This document shows, in pieces, positions 17,802-26,546 of a stretch of DNA of 64,000 nt. The position numbers were made by a program, and so were the translations under genes. The DNA comes from Geobacter sp. (lineage in GTDB: Bacteria > Desulfobacterota > Desulfuromonadia > Geobacterales > Pseudopelobacteraceae), in contig WKKS01000004.1 in assembly GCA_009684515.1 (NCBI GenBank), forward strand, positions 248,001 to 312,000, read 5' to 3'. How positions within the stretch are numbered: the stretch's first letter is position 1; each line of letters begins with the position of its first letter. Below the pieces are notes generated by a model, which ran no database searches, was not told the origin of the DNA, and worked only from the letters and a program-made list of their open reading frames with translations.

Positions 17802-20800
17802 TCAAGTTATCTGTTTTTGACTTCCGCCCTCTTCACTCTTCTCTGCCAGCGGCACCGTAAAGTAAAAGACCGCCCCCTTCCCCAATTCACTTTCAACCCA
17901 GATTTCCCCACCCATTTTTTCGACGATCTCCCGCGAGATGGTCAGCCCCAGCCCGGTGCCGAGCGGATGGGATTTCTGAGGGTCGCGCGCCTGGAGAAAA
18001 CGCTCGAAGACCTTCTCCAGCTTGTCCGAAGGGATACCCGGCCCTTCATCCGTTACGCTGATCAGAGCAAACCGTCCCTTCCTGACAGCACTGAGCCGGA
18101 CGGCGCTACCCTCCGGAGAAAATTTAATGGCGTTGGCAAGCAGGTTCGTCAACACCTGATGGAGCCGGTCCGCATCGGCATGTACCGGGGTTAAAGATGG
18201 CTCGACTGCGCTGACAATGCTGATACCTTTTTCGGTAAAAAGTGGTTGGGCGGTGCCGATCGATCTGGCAAAAACCGGCTCCAGCTCCAATGTTTCCGGA
18301 AACAGCTCCAGCCGCCCGGCTTCGATCTTGGAGAGGTCCAGCAGATCGTTGATCATACGGGTCAGTCGTTCCGCCTCGTTATGGATAATGCCGACGAATT
18401 TCTTGCGCTTCTCCGCATCGTCCACATCGTAGCGCAGCAGGATTTCGGAGAAAGAGCGGATTGAGGTCAGCGGAGTCCGCAACTCATGGCTGACGGTAGA
18501 GAGAAAATCGCTTTTGAGGCGGTCCAGCTCCAGCAGGCGGCTGTTGGCCTTTTCCAGTTCGGCCGTGCGCCGGGCGACTTTTTCCTCCATGGCATGGCTG
18601 TAAGCCTGAACCTCGCCGTACAGCTGAGCATTGATGGCCGCCATGGCCAGCTGGTTGGCCAGCGCCGCAAACAGTTCGACAAACTCGTCGGTGAAATGGA
18701 TCGGACCACGGGTGGTGTAGGCGGTCAAAACCCCGATCACCCTCCCTTCGTAGATCATGGGGGCGTGGATAAAGGCGCTGATCGGTATCGGCAGGGACAG
18801 CTTGGCCAGCAGCAGCGGCCGGTCGATCTCGCGCGTGTTCCCGACTACAACCGGTTTCGCATCCAGATAGCAGCTGCCGAAAAAGGTTTCCCGCGTGGGA
18901 ACCATTGCGGAGGTAGTAACGTATTCATCGGTCAGTCCCACGTGGCTGCGGATCCGCAGGATGCCATCCTCGTTCATCAGCCGGACGCCCAGATGCTCGA
19001 ATCCGAACTCGCGCTTGATCAGCAGGAGCACCTCCTGCAAAAGGGTGTCAAGGTCCAGGCTCCTGGAAAGGGCGTGTGACGCTTCGTGGAGCACCATCTG
19101 CTCACGCAGCCGCCTCTCCAGCGCATCCTGGCTTTTTACCAGCGTTTGGGAAACGCCGCCAAAAACGTCCAGAATCTCCACCGCCTGTTCGCGGGGCCAG
19201 GCCATGGCGCTGTTGATAATCATGCGGGCCGACGGGGTACCGAGGGCGCTGGCCAGGCAGCGCTCGGTGGCTTCCAGAAGCAGCTGGGGAGAGGAACGGT
19301 CGGGCAGCGCTCCAAGCACCTCCTGTGCCATCCGGGCGCCTACGAAGCGTGTCAGAAGTTCTTCCAGCTCGGCTCTCGTGGCCCATGCAGCCTGCGGCTC
19401 GGAACGTTGAACCTGCTCTGCGGGAGGCGAAGTCAGAAGACTGAAGACAAAGTAGCTCCCCACGTTAAAAACCAGACTCCAGATCATGGCATGCGTCCAG
19501 ATACCAAACCCCTGCAGTCCGAAAAGCGCTCTGGGGCGCAGCAGCTCTATTCCCCAGGGGCCTTGAGTCAGAAAGGTCTCGTTCATCCAGCCCGAATCCA
19601 CAAAACTTGGAAGCAGCAGGGTGTAAACCCAGATGCCAAAACCGGCCGTAAGCCCGGCCATTGCTCCGGTTCGGCTCCTCCCCTTCCAGCAGAGGCCGAA
19701 CACTATTGCGGGTACAAACTGGAACATGGCCGAAAAGGAGAGCAAACCGGTTGCCACCAGGGTGTGCGATTCGCCGATTGTCAGCTTGAAGGCGTACCCC
19801 AGCAGCACCACTAAAAGGATTACACCCCGTTTGGCGTATAGCAGATGAACAGAAATGTCGCGGTTACCCAGATTCCGGAATTTCGGAAAAATACCGCCCA
19901 AAACCGCCAAACCGGGATGATGGAGGATCATGGTCGATAGTGCGACCGCCGCGACGATGACCATGCTGGTGGCGGCGGAGAAACCGCCCAGAAAGGCGAG
20001 AAAAGCCAGACCGTTATGACCGCGGGTCAGCGGGAGCGAGATCATGTAGAAATCCGGGACCAGGTTTCCGCCGTACAAGCGCCCGACCAGCGCCACCGGA
20101 AGCACCAGTATATTTATCAGGAGCAGATAAGCCGGAAAGGCCCAGCTAGCTGTCCGCAGGTGGCGCGGCTGCACATTTTCCACAACCAGCATGTGAAACT
20201 GGCGCGGCAGCAGGATTACGGCCGAAGCGGACAGGATACTCAAGGAAACCCAGGTTGGAAGCGAAACGTCCGCACCTTCGCCGAGCAGAAACAGACGTGA
20301 CAGATTCGGATCTGCCAGAGCTTTCTCAAAAACCTGCGTCAGACCGCCGCCGATGCCGAAGACGATATAGAGTCCGATAATCAGAAAGGCGGCCAGCTTG
20401 ACGGCACTTTCAAAAACCACCGCCGCGACCATCCCCTCATGCCGTTCCGAGGCGACCAGACTCCTGGCGCCGAACAGCCCGGCGAAGATCGACAAAGCCA
20501 GAGCCGCCCAGAGTGAGGCATCGCCAAGGATTCCGGAAGCTGCGTTTCTTCCGGTAAGCAGATCGAAGGTGTAACCCACCGCTTTAAGCTGCAGTCCGAT
20601 ATAGGGGGTAACACCGATCACCATCACAACGGTGGCCAGCGCGCCGAGAACCCACCCTTTTCCGTACAGGACTTCGAGCAGGTCCGGCAGACTTGTGACC
20701 CCTTCCGCACGGCAGAAAGTGACCAGGCGTTTCAACAGGGAGGGGCCGAGCAGGAAGATCAGCGTCGGACCAAGGTAGATCGGCAGGAACCCGAGTCCGG

Positions 20801-20993
20801 TGGAGGCGGCCTGCCCGACGCTGCCGTAAAAGGTCCAGGAGGTGCAGTAAACCGCCAGTGAAACGCTGTAGACCCAGGGATTATCCACCAGGCTGCGGCC
20901 GTTTTCCCTGGCCTTGTCCGTGGCATAGGCAATGGCGAACAGCACCAGCAGATATGCAATCCCGAGCAGGCTGACCCAGAAGGTGTCAATCAC
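17802..20993 (-). CDS. Transporter-like sensor histidine kinase (SLC5/SSS domain, GAF, HisKA, HATPase; CbrA/CrbS-like)
   Basis: A 1063-residue inner-membrane kinase. Residues 1 to about 480 form a 12-13-segment sodium:solute symporter domain (VYCTSWTFYGSVGQAAS and GARSLVASERHEGMVAAVVFES are typical of the CbrA/CrbS group). A STAC-like linker (AELEELLTRFVGARMAQE, about 515-600), a GAF domain (about 640-790), HisKA with phospho-acceptor His836 (TVSHELRTPL) and an HATPase domain (DEGPGIPSDK, GTGLGLTISREI) follow. In other bacteria such kinases control carbon-source switches: CbrA histidine and carbon/nitrogen balance, CrbS the acetate switch. It starts at a GTG overlapping the upstream stop. Control of acetate or organic-acid use is inference. 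Confidence 0.88.
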   Translation of the reverse strand: MIDTFWVSLLGIAYLLVLFAIAYATDKARENGRSLVDNPWVYSVSLAVYCTSWTFYGSVGQAASTGLGFLPIYLGPTLIFLLGPSLLKRLVTFCRAEGVTSLPDLLEVLYGKGWVLGALATVVMVIGVTPYIGLQLKAVGYTFDLLTGRNAASGILGDASLWAALALSIFAGLFGARSLVASERHEGMVAAVVFESAVKLAAFLIIGLYIVFGIGGGLTQVFEKALADPNLSRLFLLGEGADVSLPTWVSLSILSASAVILLPRQFHMLVVENVQPRHLRTASWAFPAYLLLINILVLPVALVGRLYGGNLVPDFYMISLPLTRGHNGLAFLAFLGGFSAATSMVIVAAVALSTMILHHPGLAVLGGIFPKFRNLGNRDISVHLLYAKRGVILLVVLLGYAFKLTIGESHTLVATGLLSFSAMFQFVPAIVFGLCWKGRSRTGAMAGLTAGFGIWVYTLLLPSFVDSGWMNETFLTQGPWGIELLRPRALFGLQGFGIWTHAMIWSLVFNVGSYFVFSLLTSPPAEQVQRSEPQAAWATRAELEELLTRFVGARMAQEVLGALPDRSSPQLLLEATERCLASALGTPSARMIINSAMAWPREQAVEILDVFGGVSQTLVKSQDALERRLREQMVLHEASHALSRSLDLDTLLQEVLLLIKREFGFEHLGVRLMNEDGILRIRSHVGLTDEYVTTSAMVPTRETFFGSCYLDAKPVVVGNTREIDRPLLLAKLSLPIPISAFIHAPMIYEGRVIGVLTAYTTRGPIHFTDEFVELFAALANQLAMAAINAQLYGEVQAYSHAMEEKVARRTAELEKANSRLLELDRLKSDFLSTVSHELRTPLTSIRSFSEILLRYDVDDAEKRKKFVGIIHNEAERLTRMINDLLDLSKIEAGRLELFPETLELEPVFARSIGTAQPLFTEKGISIVSAVEPSLTPVHADADRLHQVLTNLLANAIKFSPEGSAVRLSAVRKGRFALISVTDEGPGIPSDKLEKVFERFLQARDPQKSHPLGTGLGLTISREIVEKMGGEIWVESELGKGAVFYFTVPLAEKSEEGGSQKQIT

Positions 20994-21181
20994 GATTCGC
21001 CTCCCCGCTCCAAAAGCCAGCTGACCAGAATCAGCACACCCCAGGCCGCGAACAGGTAAAGCGGCAGGATCGGAAACCCCAGGAAACTGCCCGGCCGGTT
21101 GAACATTCCCAGCAGGGGGGGGAACAGGGCCGCTATGCCGATCACAAACAGGGCGGCCAATCGGCGTGAGGATTTATCCAT
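20990..21181 (-). CDS. Small two-helix membrane protein of the transporter-kinase operon
   Basis: A 63-residue protein with two hydrophobic helices (LAALFVIGIAALFPPLLGMF and FPILPLYLFAAWGVLILVSW) joined by a Pro/Gly loop. Small proteins of this shape (DUF485/DUF3311/DUF997-like) accompany sodium:solute symporters. Here the partner would be the symporter domain of the histidine kinase, whose GTG overlaps this stop. The ATG at 21181 follows GGAGGAG closely; a TTG at 21199 is also possible but lacks a ribosome site. A role in kinase folding or sensing is inferred from position. Confidence 0.65.
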   Translation of the reverse strand: MDKSSRRLAALFVIGIAALFPPLLGMFNRPGSFLGFPILPLYLFAAWGVLILVSWLLERGGES

Positions 21182-21195
21182 GGCTCCTCCGTGGT

Positions 21196-23367
21196 TCAAA
21201 ATCTCGATGACTGCCAGCGCAGGAGCAGTTGACGGTCACAGAAAGCTTTTGCCTCGGCCAGGGTGTGCACCCCTCTTCCGGGCAGCAGCGAGATCAGCCC
21301 CAGAAAAACGTGGGCCGTGGCACGGGCGTCCCCCAGGGAGGTGTGGCGACCCTCGATGACGACCCCCATCCGTTCCGCCATGGCATCCAGGCTGTGCCCT
21401 TCGGTCCCTTGATGTAGGCCGTAGGAAAGGAAGAGCGTGTCAAGGATCGGGTTGTCGATCAGCGGAAGTCCCGCCTCGGCAGCCGCCATCTCCAGGCATT
21501 TCTTGTCGAAGGCCGCATTATGGGCAACCAGGATCGAATCTCCGACAAATTCGGTAAATTGCGGGTAGACCTGTCCGATGGAGGGCGCGTCTGCCACCAT
21601 ATGATCCTCGATATGGTGAAACTTTATCGATTCTGGCGGGATGGAGCGCCCGGGGTTGACCAGCGAGTGAAATATTTCGGCGTTCTGGATGCGCCCCCTG
21701 CGGATGCGCACAGCGCTGATGCTGACAACCTTATCCCCCTCGGACAGCCTGAGTCCGGTAGTCTCGGTGTCAAAGACGACGTACTCCAGATCATTCAGAT
21801 CCGCCTGGAGCTGGTCGGTCCGCTCCACAACCGGTCGCGGCAGGAACAGGTCGAAGTCGTAAAATTCCGGTTCACCTTCCAGCAAACCATCCAGCCGGCC
21901 GCCATCGAGTACAGCTCCAGCCTGCAGCAGGGCCAATCGTATCGACAGACATTCGCCGGAAGCCTTGCTCCACAACTCACCCCGGTTTTTCCTGACCGCT
22001 TCTCCCAGACGGAGCGGCAATTCTCCGGGGGGGGCGACTTCCTGCTGCTCCAGTTCGGCCGGGTTGCCATGGAAGGGGCCGCAAATCCGGAAAGTAGTAA
22101 CCACGGTACCTTCTTCCACCTGCAGATCAGCGCTGACTGTCAGCAGTTCCGGGTTGCTCTGCGTGAGCCAGCGCAGAACGCAGCACAACGATGCCACCCA
22201 TGAAAACGGCTCCACCAGCACCGCTGGAATCGGGGTGTCGTTCCCTCCGATCCGCACCGGAATTTCGGGAACCAGTAACAGCGCTTCCTCGAGCAGGTCG
22301 CGCGGACTCGACGGGATGGCCGGCCAGCGCAAACCGCGGGCGGCACTGGCGGCATCGTCGATGGCCGTAACCCGCACGCTCAAACGGTTCATCTCTTCCG
22401 ACACCGCCGTCAGAAATGCCATCTGTTTTTCCTCAGGCATCTCGCGGTGGCGCTGGAGTGTCTCGACCAGCGAGCGGGAGGCGGCCAGCGGTCCCCGCAG
22501 GAGCCGGGGCATTTCCCGCAGGGTCTCCTCAAACATCCTGTTTTCATCGCTGACATTGCTCAAATCCCGGAATACCAGCAGAAAGCCGCTCCGCTCCCCG
22601 GCCGGGCCCGGCACAATCGAAAGCGAACCTTTGAGAAGCTTCCCATCCTGAAGCGGAAAAAGCACATCCTCCACCGTCTCACGACCCTGTTCCCATCTTT
22701 CCCGGACCCTTTTCAGGTGAAAGGCGAGACGCTGACTGGGGAAGATGCGCGCCAGAGGACTGCCGATGCCGGAAGTATATCCCAGGTCCAGAATAATCCG
22801 TGCCCTCGGATTCATCAGGATTATCTCTGCGGCTTCGTTGGCCACGACCACCCCGTCAACCATCGTGCGCAGGACGGTTGCCAAACGGTTGCGCTCCTCC
22901 TGCACCGTGCGGGTCGCTTCACGCACGCGTTCTTCCAACTCCCCGTAAGCCTTCCCCAGGTTCTCCGCCATCAGGTTGAATTCCAGGGCCAGATCTTCCA
23001 GTTCGTCGCCGGTATCCAGTTCGATACGATGGTCAAGGTTGATACGGGCAACAATTTCGGCGCCGCGCCGTATCTTCAGGATCGGCCCCAGAAACTGATC
23101 GGCCATGCGCCAGGCCAGAATTGTTATCACCACGCTGAACAGCAGCAGGAGAGCCGCCGCCTGGATGCTTACTGAGACAAACTGGCCATGCAGCGGCGAC
23201 GTCGGCTGAAGACGCTGAAACTCGGCCACGTAGTCGCTGACCACAAAGAACAGGGCTGCCATTGCGGCAACCAGAGGCAACAGCGCCAGGCCAAGAAACG
23301 ACGCCACCACGCGGCGGCGCAGGCTCCGCCTTCTGCCAACCGGTTTTTCCTGCGGAGGCGCTGTCAT
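21196..23367 (-). CDS. Membrane HAMP-PAS degenerate kinase fused to DnaQ-family 3'-5' exonuclease
   Basis: A 723-residue fusion. Two membrane helices (about 22-45 and 68-88) flank a short periplasmic loop. A HAMP segment (about 90-145), coiled coil and PAS domain (about 160-270, DGVVVANEAAEIILMNP) follow. The region 275-480 has histidine-kinase shape but lacks the H-box: RLLRGPLAA stands where HELRTPL is expected. Residues 525-705 are a DEDDh exonuclease: FDTETTG (532-538), HNAAFD (616-621), HTSLGDARAT with His675 and Asp680. All exonuclease catalytic residues look intact. The gene overlaps the upstream receiver gene by 4 nt. The substrate of a membrane-tethered exonuclease is unknown; nucleotide signals or RNA ends are possible. 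Confidence 0.85.
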   Translation of the reverse strand: MTAPPQEKPVGRRRSLRRRVVASFLGLALLPLVAAMAALFFVVSDYVAEFQRLQPTSPLHGQFVSVSIQAAALLLLFSVVITILAWRMADQFLGPILKIRRGAEIVARINLDHRIELDTGDELEDLALEFNLMAENLGKAYGELEERVREATRTVQEERNRLATVLRTMVDGVVVANEAAEIILMNPRARIILDLGYTSGIGSPLARIFPSQRLAFHLKRVRERWEQGRETVEDVLFPLQDGKLLKGSLSIVPGPAGERSGFLLVFRDLSNVSDENRMFEETLREMPRLLRGPLAASRSLVETLQRHREMPEEKQMAFLTAVSEEMNRLSVRVTAIDDAASAARGLRWPAIPSSPRDLLEEALLLVPEIPVRIGGNDTPIPAVLVEPFSWVASLCCVLRWLTQSNPELLTVSADLQVEEGTVVTTFRICGPFHGNPAELEQQEVAPPGELPLRLGEAVRKNRGELWSKASGECLSIRLALLQAGAVLDGGRLDGLLEGEPEFYDFDLFLPRPVVERTDQLQADLNDLEYVVFDTETTGLRLSEGDKVVSISAVRIRRGRIQNAEIFHSLVNPGRSIPPESIKFHHIEDHMVADAPSIGQVYPQFTEFVGDSILVAHNAAFDKKCLEMAAAEAGLPLIDNPILDTLFLSYGLHQGTEGHSLDAMAERMGVVIEGRHTSLGDARATAHVFLGLISLLPGRGVHTLAEAKAFCDRQLLLRWQSSRF

Positions 23368-23735
23368 GACCCGAGACAGGTTCTGACCGTGTTGAGCAGT
23401 TCATCGGCGCTGAACGGCTTGGTTACATATTCGTTAGCTCCCACTTCCAGCCCTTTCTTCCTTTCCAGGGTCTGACCCTTGGCCGTCAGCATGATCACCT
23501 TCGTCCCGGACAGATGCTCCCGTTCCCTCAGAATCCGGCAGACTTCGTAACCATCCTTGCGGGGCATGTTGATATCCAGCAGAATCAGGTCCGGGCGCAC
23601 TCTTTCGGCCACCTCCAGCGCCTCGTCCCCATCCCGGGCGGTGTGGACCTGATACCCCTCCATCTCCAGAATAAACTCGATCGACATCAAAATATTCGGT
23701 TCGTCATCCACGGCAAGTATCTTTTTCACACTCAT
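23364..23735 (-). CDS. Single-domain response regulator (CheY-like receiver)
   Basis: A 123-residue stand-alone receiver. The acidic pair sits in VDDEPNI, the phospho-acceptor Asp in LILLDINMPRKDGYE (about residue 54), followed by the Thr in MLTAKG and Lys in TKPFSADEL. There is no output domain. The ATG at 23735 is preceded by GGGAGGT; an upstream extension to 23819 is not convincing. It is the first gene of the five-gene operon and overlaps the exonuclease fusion by ATGA, so it is the likely phosphorylation partner of the transporter-kinase. Confidence 0.9.
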   Translation of the reverse strand: MSVKKILAVDDEPNILMSIEFILEMEGYQVHTARDGDEALEVAERVRPDLILLDINMPRKDGYEVCRILREREHLSGTKVIMLTAKGQTLERKKGLEVGANEYVTKPFSADELLNTVRTCLGS

Positions 23736-23969
23736 TGTTTTACCTCCCGTCTCAACGGTAACTGTTCTGCCTGAAATTATATCCCATAAACAAAGCATGG
23801 GAACAAGATTAGACGACAATTTTAATAATTTAACCAGACTTATAACCGGACTTTCCCGCAGGGCAGAAAAAGCAACTGGCTCCCAAATTGCTGTGAAGAT
23901 TGTCCGTTACTTTTAATTAACGCCGAAGCGGGATCTTAGAACCGGATTTATTATGGGGGAAATTCAACC

Positions 23970-26546
23970 GTGGCAATTAGTTGCGACGATTTAACCGGGA
24001 TACAACTCTTCAACGGACTCTCACCGGATGAACTGCAACGCATCGCAATTCGACTGGAAAATTGTGTATTTTTGTCCGGAGTGGTCATTTTGTCCAAAAC
24101 CGAGTCGCCCGATTCACTGTATGTGATCCTCTCCGGCAAGGTCCGGGTCGAACTTCAGGACGGGGGCGGACAGATACTCAATCTGACCGAATTGGGCGCC
24201 GGACAGGTAATCGGCGAACGCGCCATCCTGACCGATGAACCGCGCACCGCCAATGTCAGGGCGATCAGTGAAGTGCGGGCCGCCCGACTGGCGCGTCACG
24301 ATTTCGAGGCGCTGTTGCACGAAACACCGCTGATTTACTCGAACCTGTGCCGGATTCTTTCCCGCCAGCTCGGCAGTTGGGCGCATCGCCACCAGCGGGA
24401 AGAGCGCGAACATCGCGAAGTCGTCACCAACGTTATCGGCTGGCAGCTGATGCCCGAATTCGGCCAATTCCCCGGGAGTTCGGACTGGGTCCATTCACTG
24501 AATGCCAGACTTCGGCAGCTCGGCAATTCACGCAAACATGTCCTGATCACCGGTGAGCCGGGAACCTGGAAAGACCTGGCCGCCCGCCTGATCCATTTCC
24601 ATAACGACACGGCCTGCCCGGTACTGTTTCTGGACTGTTCCTCCCCTCCCCCGGTCATTGGTCAGGAGGACAATCACAGCATTTCTCCCCGCGCCGGACT
24701 GCTGCTGGAAATAGCACAGGAAGCGGCTCTTTTCGGCCATGCGCCGGACGGCGCCGTTTATGCCCGCCGGGTCAGGCGCGGCATGCTGGAGCTGGCGGCC
24801 GGCGGCGATATCATTCTGCGCAACATCGACTGCCTGACTCACACTGTGCAGGAAGAACTGCTCAAATTCATGGAGAGCGGCCATTTCAAAAGGAGGGGTG
24901 AAACCAGGCTGCGGAGCGCCCGGGTCAGGATCATTGCCACCAGCAGCGAAGCGCTGCTCCCCTTGGTCGAAAGCGGGAAATTCAACGCCGCCCTGCAACT
25001 TAAACTCAGCAGAGAAACGGTTGAAATGGCCGCCATGCGGGACCGCAAGAAAGATATTCCGGTCATCGCCCGGACCCTGCTGAAAACGCTCAATCTCAAG
25101 CATCACAAACAGGTGCGCCGGATTTCCCAGGATGCCCTCAACCTGCTGGTTGACCATGACTGGCCGCTGAACGGCAGCGAGCTGTATCAGGTTATCAGCC
25201 GCGCTGTTGTGGTCTGCAACGACCAGGAAATCCTCCCGGAACATATTTTCCTCCAGGGACAGCCCTTCGGAGATGGCCGCTTCAACCTGCTGACACTCCC
25301 GGCGGTCGAAAAGATCGCCCGCCAGCCCGGTTTCCCGCGCATGCTGCGCTGGAGCACCGTGCCACTGTTTCTGCTGGTGTTGCTCTATACGCTGCTGGGG
25401 CCGCGCTATGACAATGCCGCCAACCTGGCGGTCTGGACGCTTTGGTGGCCGGCCCTGCTGTTGACCGCCTTCATGGTCGCCCGCGGCTGGTGCAGTTATT
25501 GTCCTTTGGAAGCCATCGGCGAATTTGTCGGAGCCAAGAAGCGGGTCGCGCATGAACCGATGAAATGGCTGCGGCGCTGGGGAGCGGCGATCAGTCTTGG
25601 CGGATTAGTCTTCATCCTGCTGGTGGAACAGGCCACCGGCATGTTTTCCCGGGCATTCGCCACCGGCCTGCTGCTGTCCGGACTGTTGGCGGCCACCGTT
25701 TCCGCCGATGTTGTCATCGGCCGCCGCGGCTGGTGCAAATTTCTCTGCCCGCTCGGCCGGATCGTCAGCCTGGTTTCGCGCATCTCCCTGCTGGAAATGC
25801 ACAGCAACCACAATGTCTGCGTCAGCAGATGCAGGGTTGACGACTGCGTCAAGGAGAAGGGGTGCCCGATGGGGCTTCATCCGACCGGCATCGACAATTC
25901 CGACCACTGTGTTCTCTGCCTGAACTGTGTGCGCAACTGCCCGCACCACTCAATGCAGCTTGATCTGCGCAACCCGGCCTGGGGCCTTTTCAACAAGGCC
26001 CGCCGTGGATTCTATGAAGCGCTTTTCAGCGTAACCCTGGTGGGGGTCATCATTGCCGCCAAAGGCACTCCGCTGCTGGCGGGACGCAAACAGGAGGTTT
26101 TTCCACATACGCTTTGGAGTTTGAGGGAAACCGGGCTGGCATTATGTATCGTGGCCGGATTTACCGGCCTGGCCATGCTCTCTTCGGCAGGAACTCGCGG
26201 AGTCCGCTGGAAAACGGTTTTCACCACCAGCGGCCTCGCCTATCTCCCGCTGGCGATTGCCGGACTCTTCATGATCTATTTCAGGGCATTGGTGGAGGGC
26301 GGAGCGGCACTTGTCCCGCTGATAATTTCGGCTGCGGGTCTGGAACAGTTGCTGGATGCGGCCCGCCTGACACCGGAGCTCGGTACGCTGCGACTGCTGA
26401 TCTATCCGGTACTCGTTCTGGCGGGACTGTTCTCGTGGGTCGTGCTGGGCAAGCTGCAGCGGCAGTACAATCTAAGTTCTTCCGGACTGGCGGGCCACCG
26501 CCTGCTGATTCTCCTGGCCGCAGCAGCCTTCATCAGGATTCTGTAA
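23970..26546 (+). CDS. cNMP-binding/degenerate AAA+/membrane polyferredoxin fusion protein
   Basis: An 858-residue protein with three parts. Residues 1-135 are a cyclic-nucleotide-binding (CRP/FNR-type) sensor domain. Residues 155-425 resemble a sigma-54 activator AAA+ domain, but the P-loop reads GEPGTWKD instead of GESGTGKE, no GAFTGA loop is visible and there is no DNA-binding helix-turn-helix. Residues 430-858 are a NosR/NapH-like membrane module with about eight helices, the motifs RGWCSYCPLE and RGWCKFLCPLGR, and a double 4Fe-4S ferredoxin (CRVDDCVKEKGC, CVLCLNCVRNCPHH). The start is GTG, preceded by GGGGGA. It probably links a small-molecule or redox signal to membrane electron transfer. 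It overlaps the convergent protease gene by 14 bp. Confidence 0.82.
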   Translation: MAISCDDLTGIQLFNGLSPDELQRIAIRLENCVFLSGVVILSKTESPDSLYVILSGKVRVELQDGGGQILNLTELGAGQVIGERAILTDEPRTANVRAISEVRAARLARHDFEALLHETPLIYSNLCRILSRQLGSWAHRHQREEREHREVVTNVIGWQLMPEFGQFPGSSDWVHSLNARLRQLGNSRKHVLITGEPGTWKDLAARLIHFHNDTACPVLFLDCSSPPPVIGQEDNHSISPRAGLLLEIAQEAALFGHAPDGAVYARRVRRGMLELAAGGDIILRNIDCLTHTVQEELLKFMESGHFKRRGETRLRSARVRIIATSSEALLPLVESGKFNAALQLKLSRETVEMAAMRDRKKDIPVIARTLLKTLNLKHHKQVRRISQDALNLLVDHDWPLNGSELYQVISRAVVVCNDQEILPEHIFLQGQPFGDGRFNLLTLPAVEKIARQPGFPRMLRWSTVPLFLLVLLYTLLGPRYDNAANLAVWTLWWPALLLTAFMVARGWCSYCPLEAIGEFVGAKKRVAHEPMKWLRRWGAAISLGGLVFILLVEQATGMFSRAFATGLLLSGLLAATVSADVVIGRRGWCKFLCPLGRIVSLVSRISLLEMHSNHNVCVSRCRVDDCVKEKGCPMGLHPTGIDNSDHCVLCLNCVRNCPHHSMQLDLRNPAWGLFNKARRGFYEALFSVTLVGVIIAAKGTPLLAGRKQEVFPHTLWSLRETGLALCIVAGFTGLAMLSSAGTRGVRWKTVFTTSGLAYLPLAIAGLFMIYFRALVEGGAALVPLIISAAGLEQLLDAARLTPELGTLRLLIYPVLVLAGLFSWVVLGKLQRQYNLSSSGLAGHRLLILLAAAAFIRIL

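Noticed and set aside
24528..25553. 341-codon minus-strand frame
   Set aside because: Antisense shadow of the cNMP/AAA/polyferredoxin gene.
23970..26546. Functional sigma-54 activator
   Set aside because: No GAFTGA loop, altered P-loop and no DNA-binding domain.
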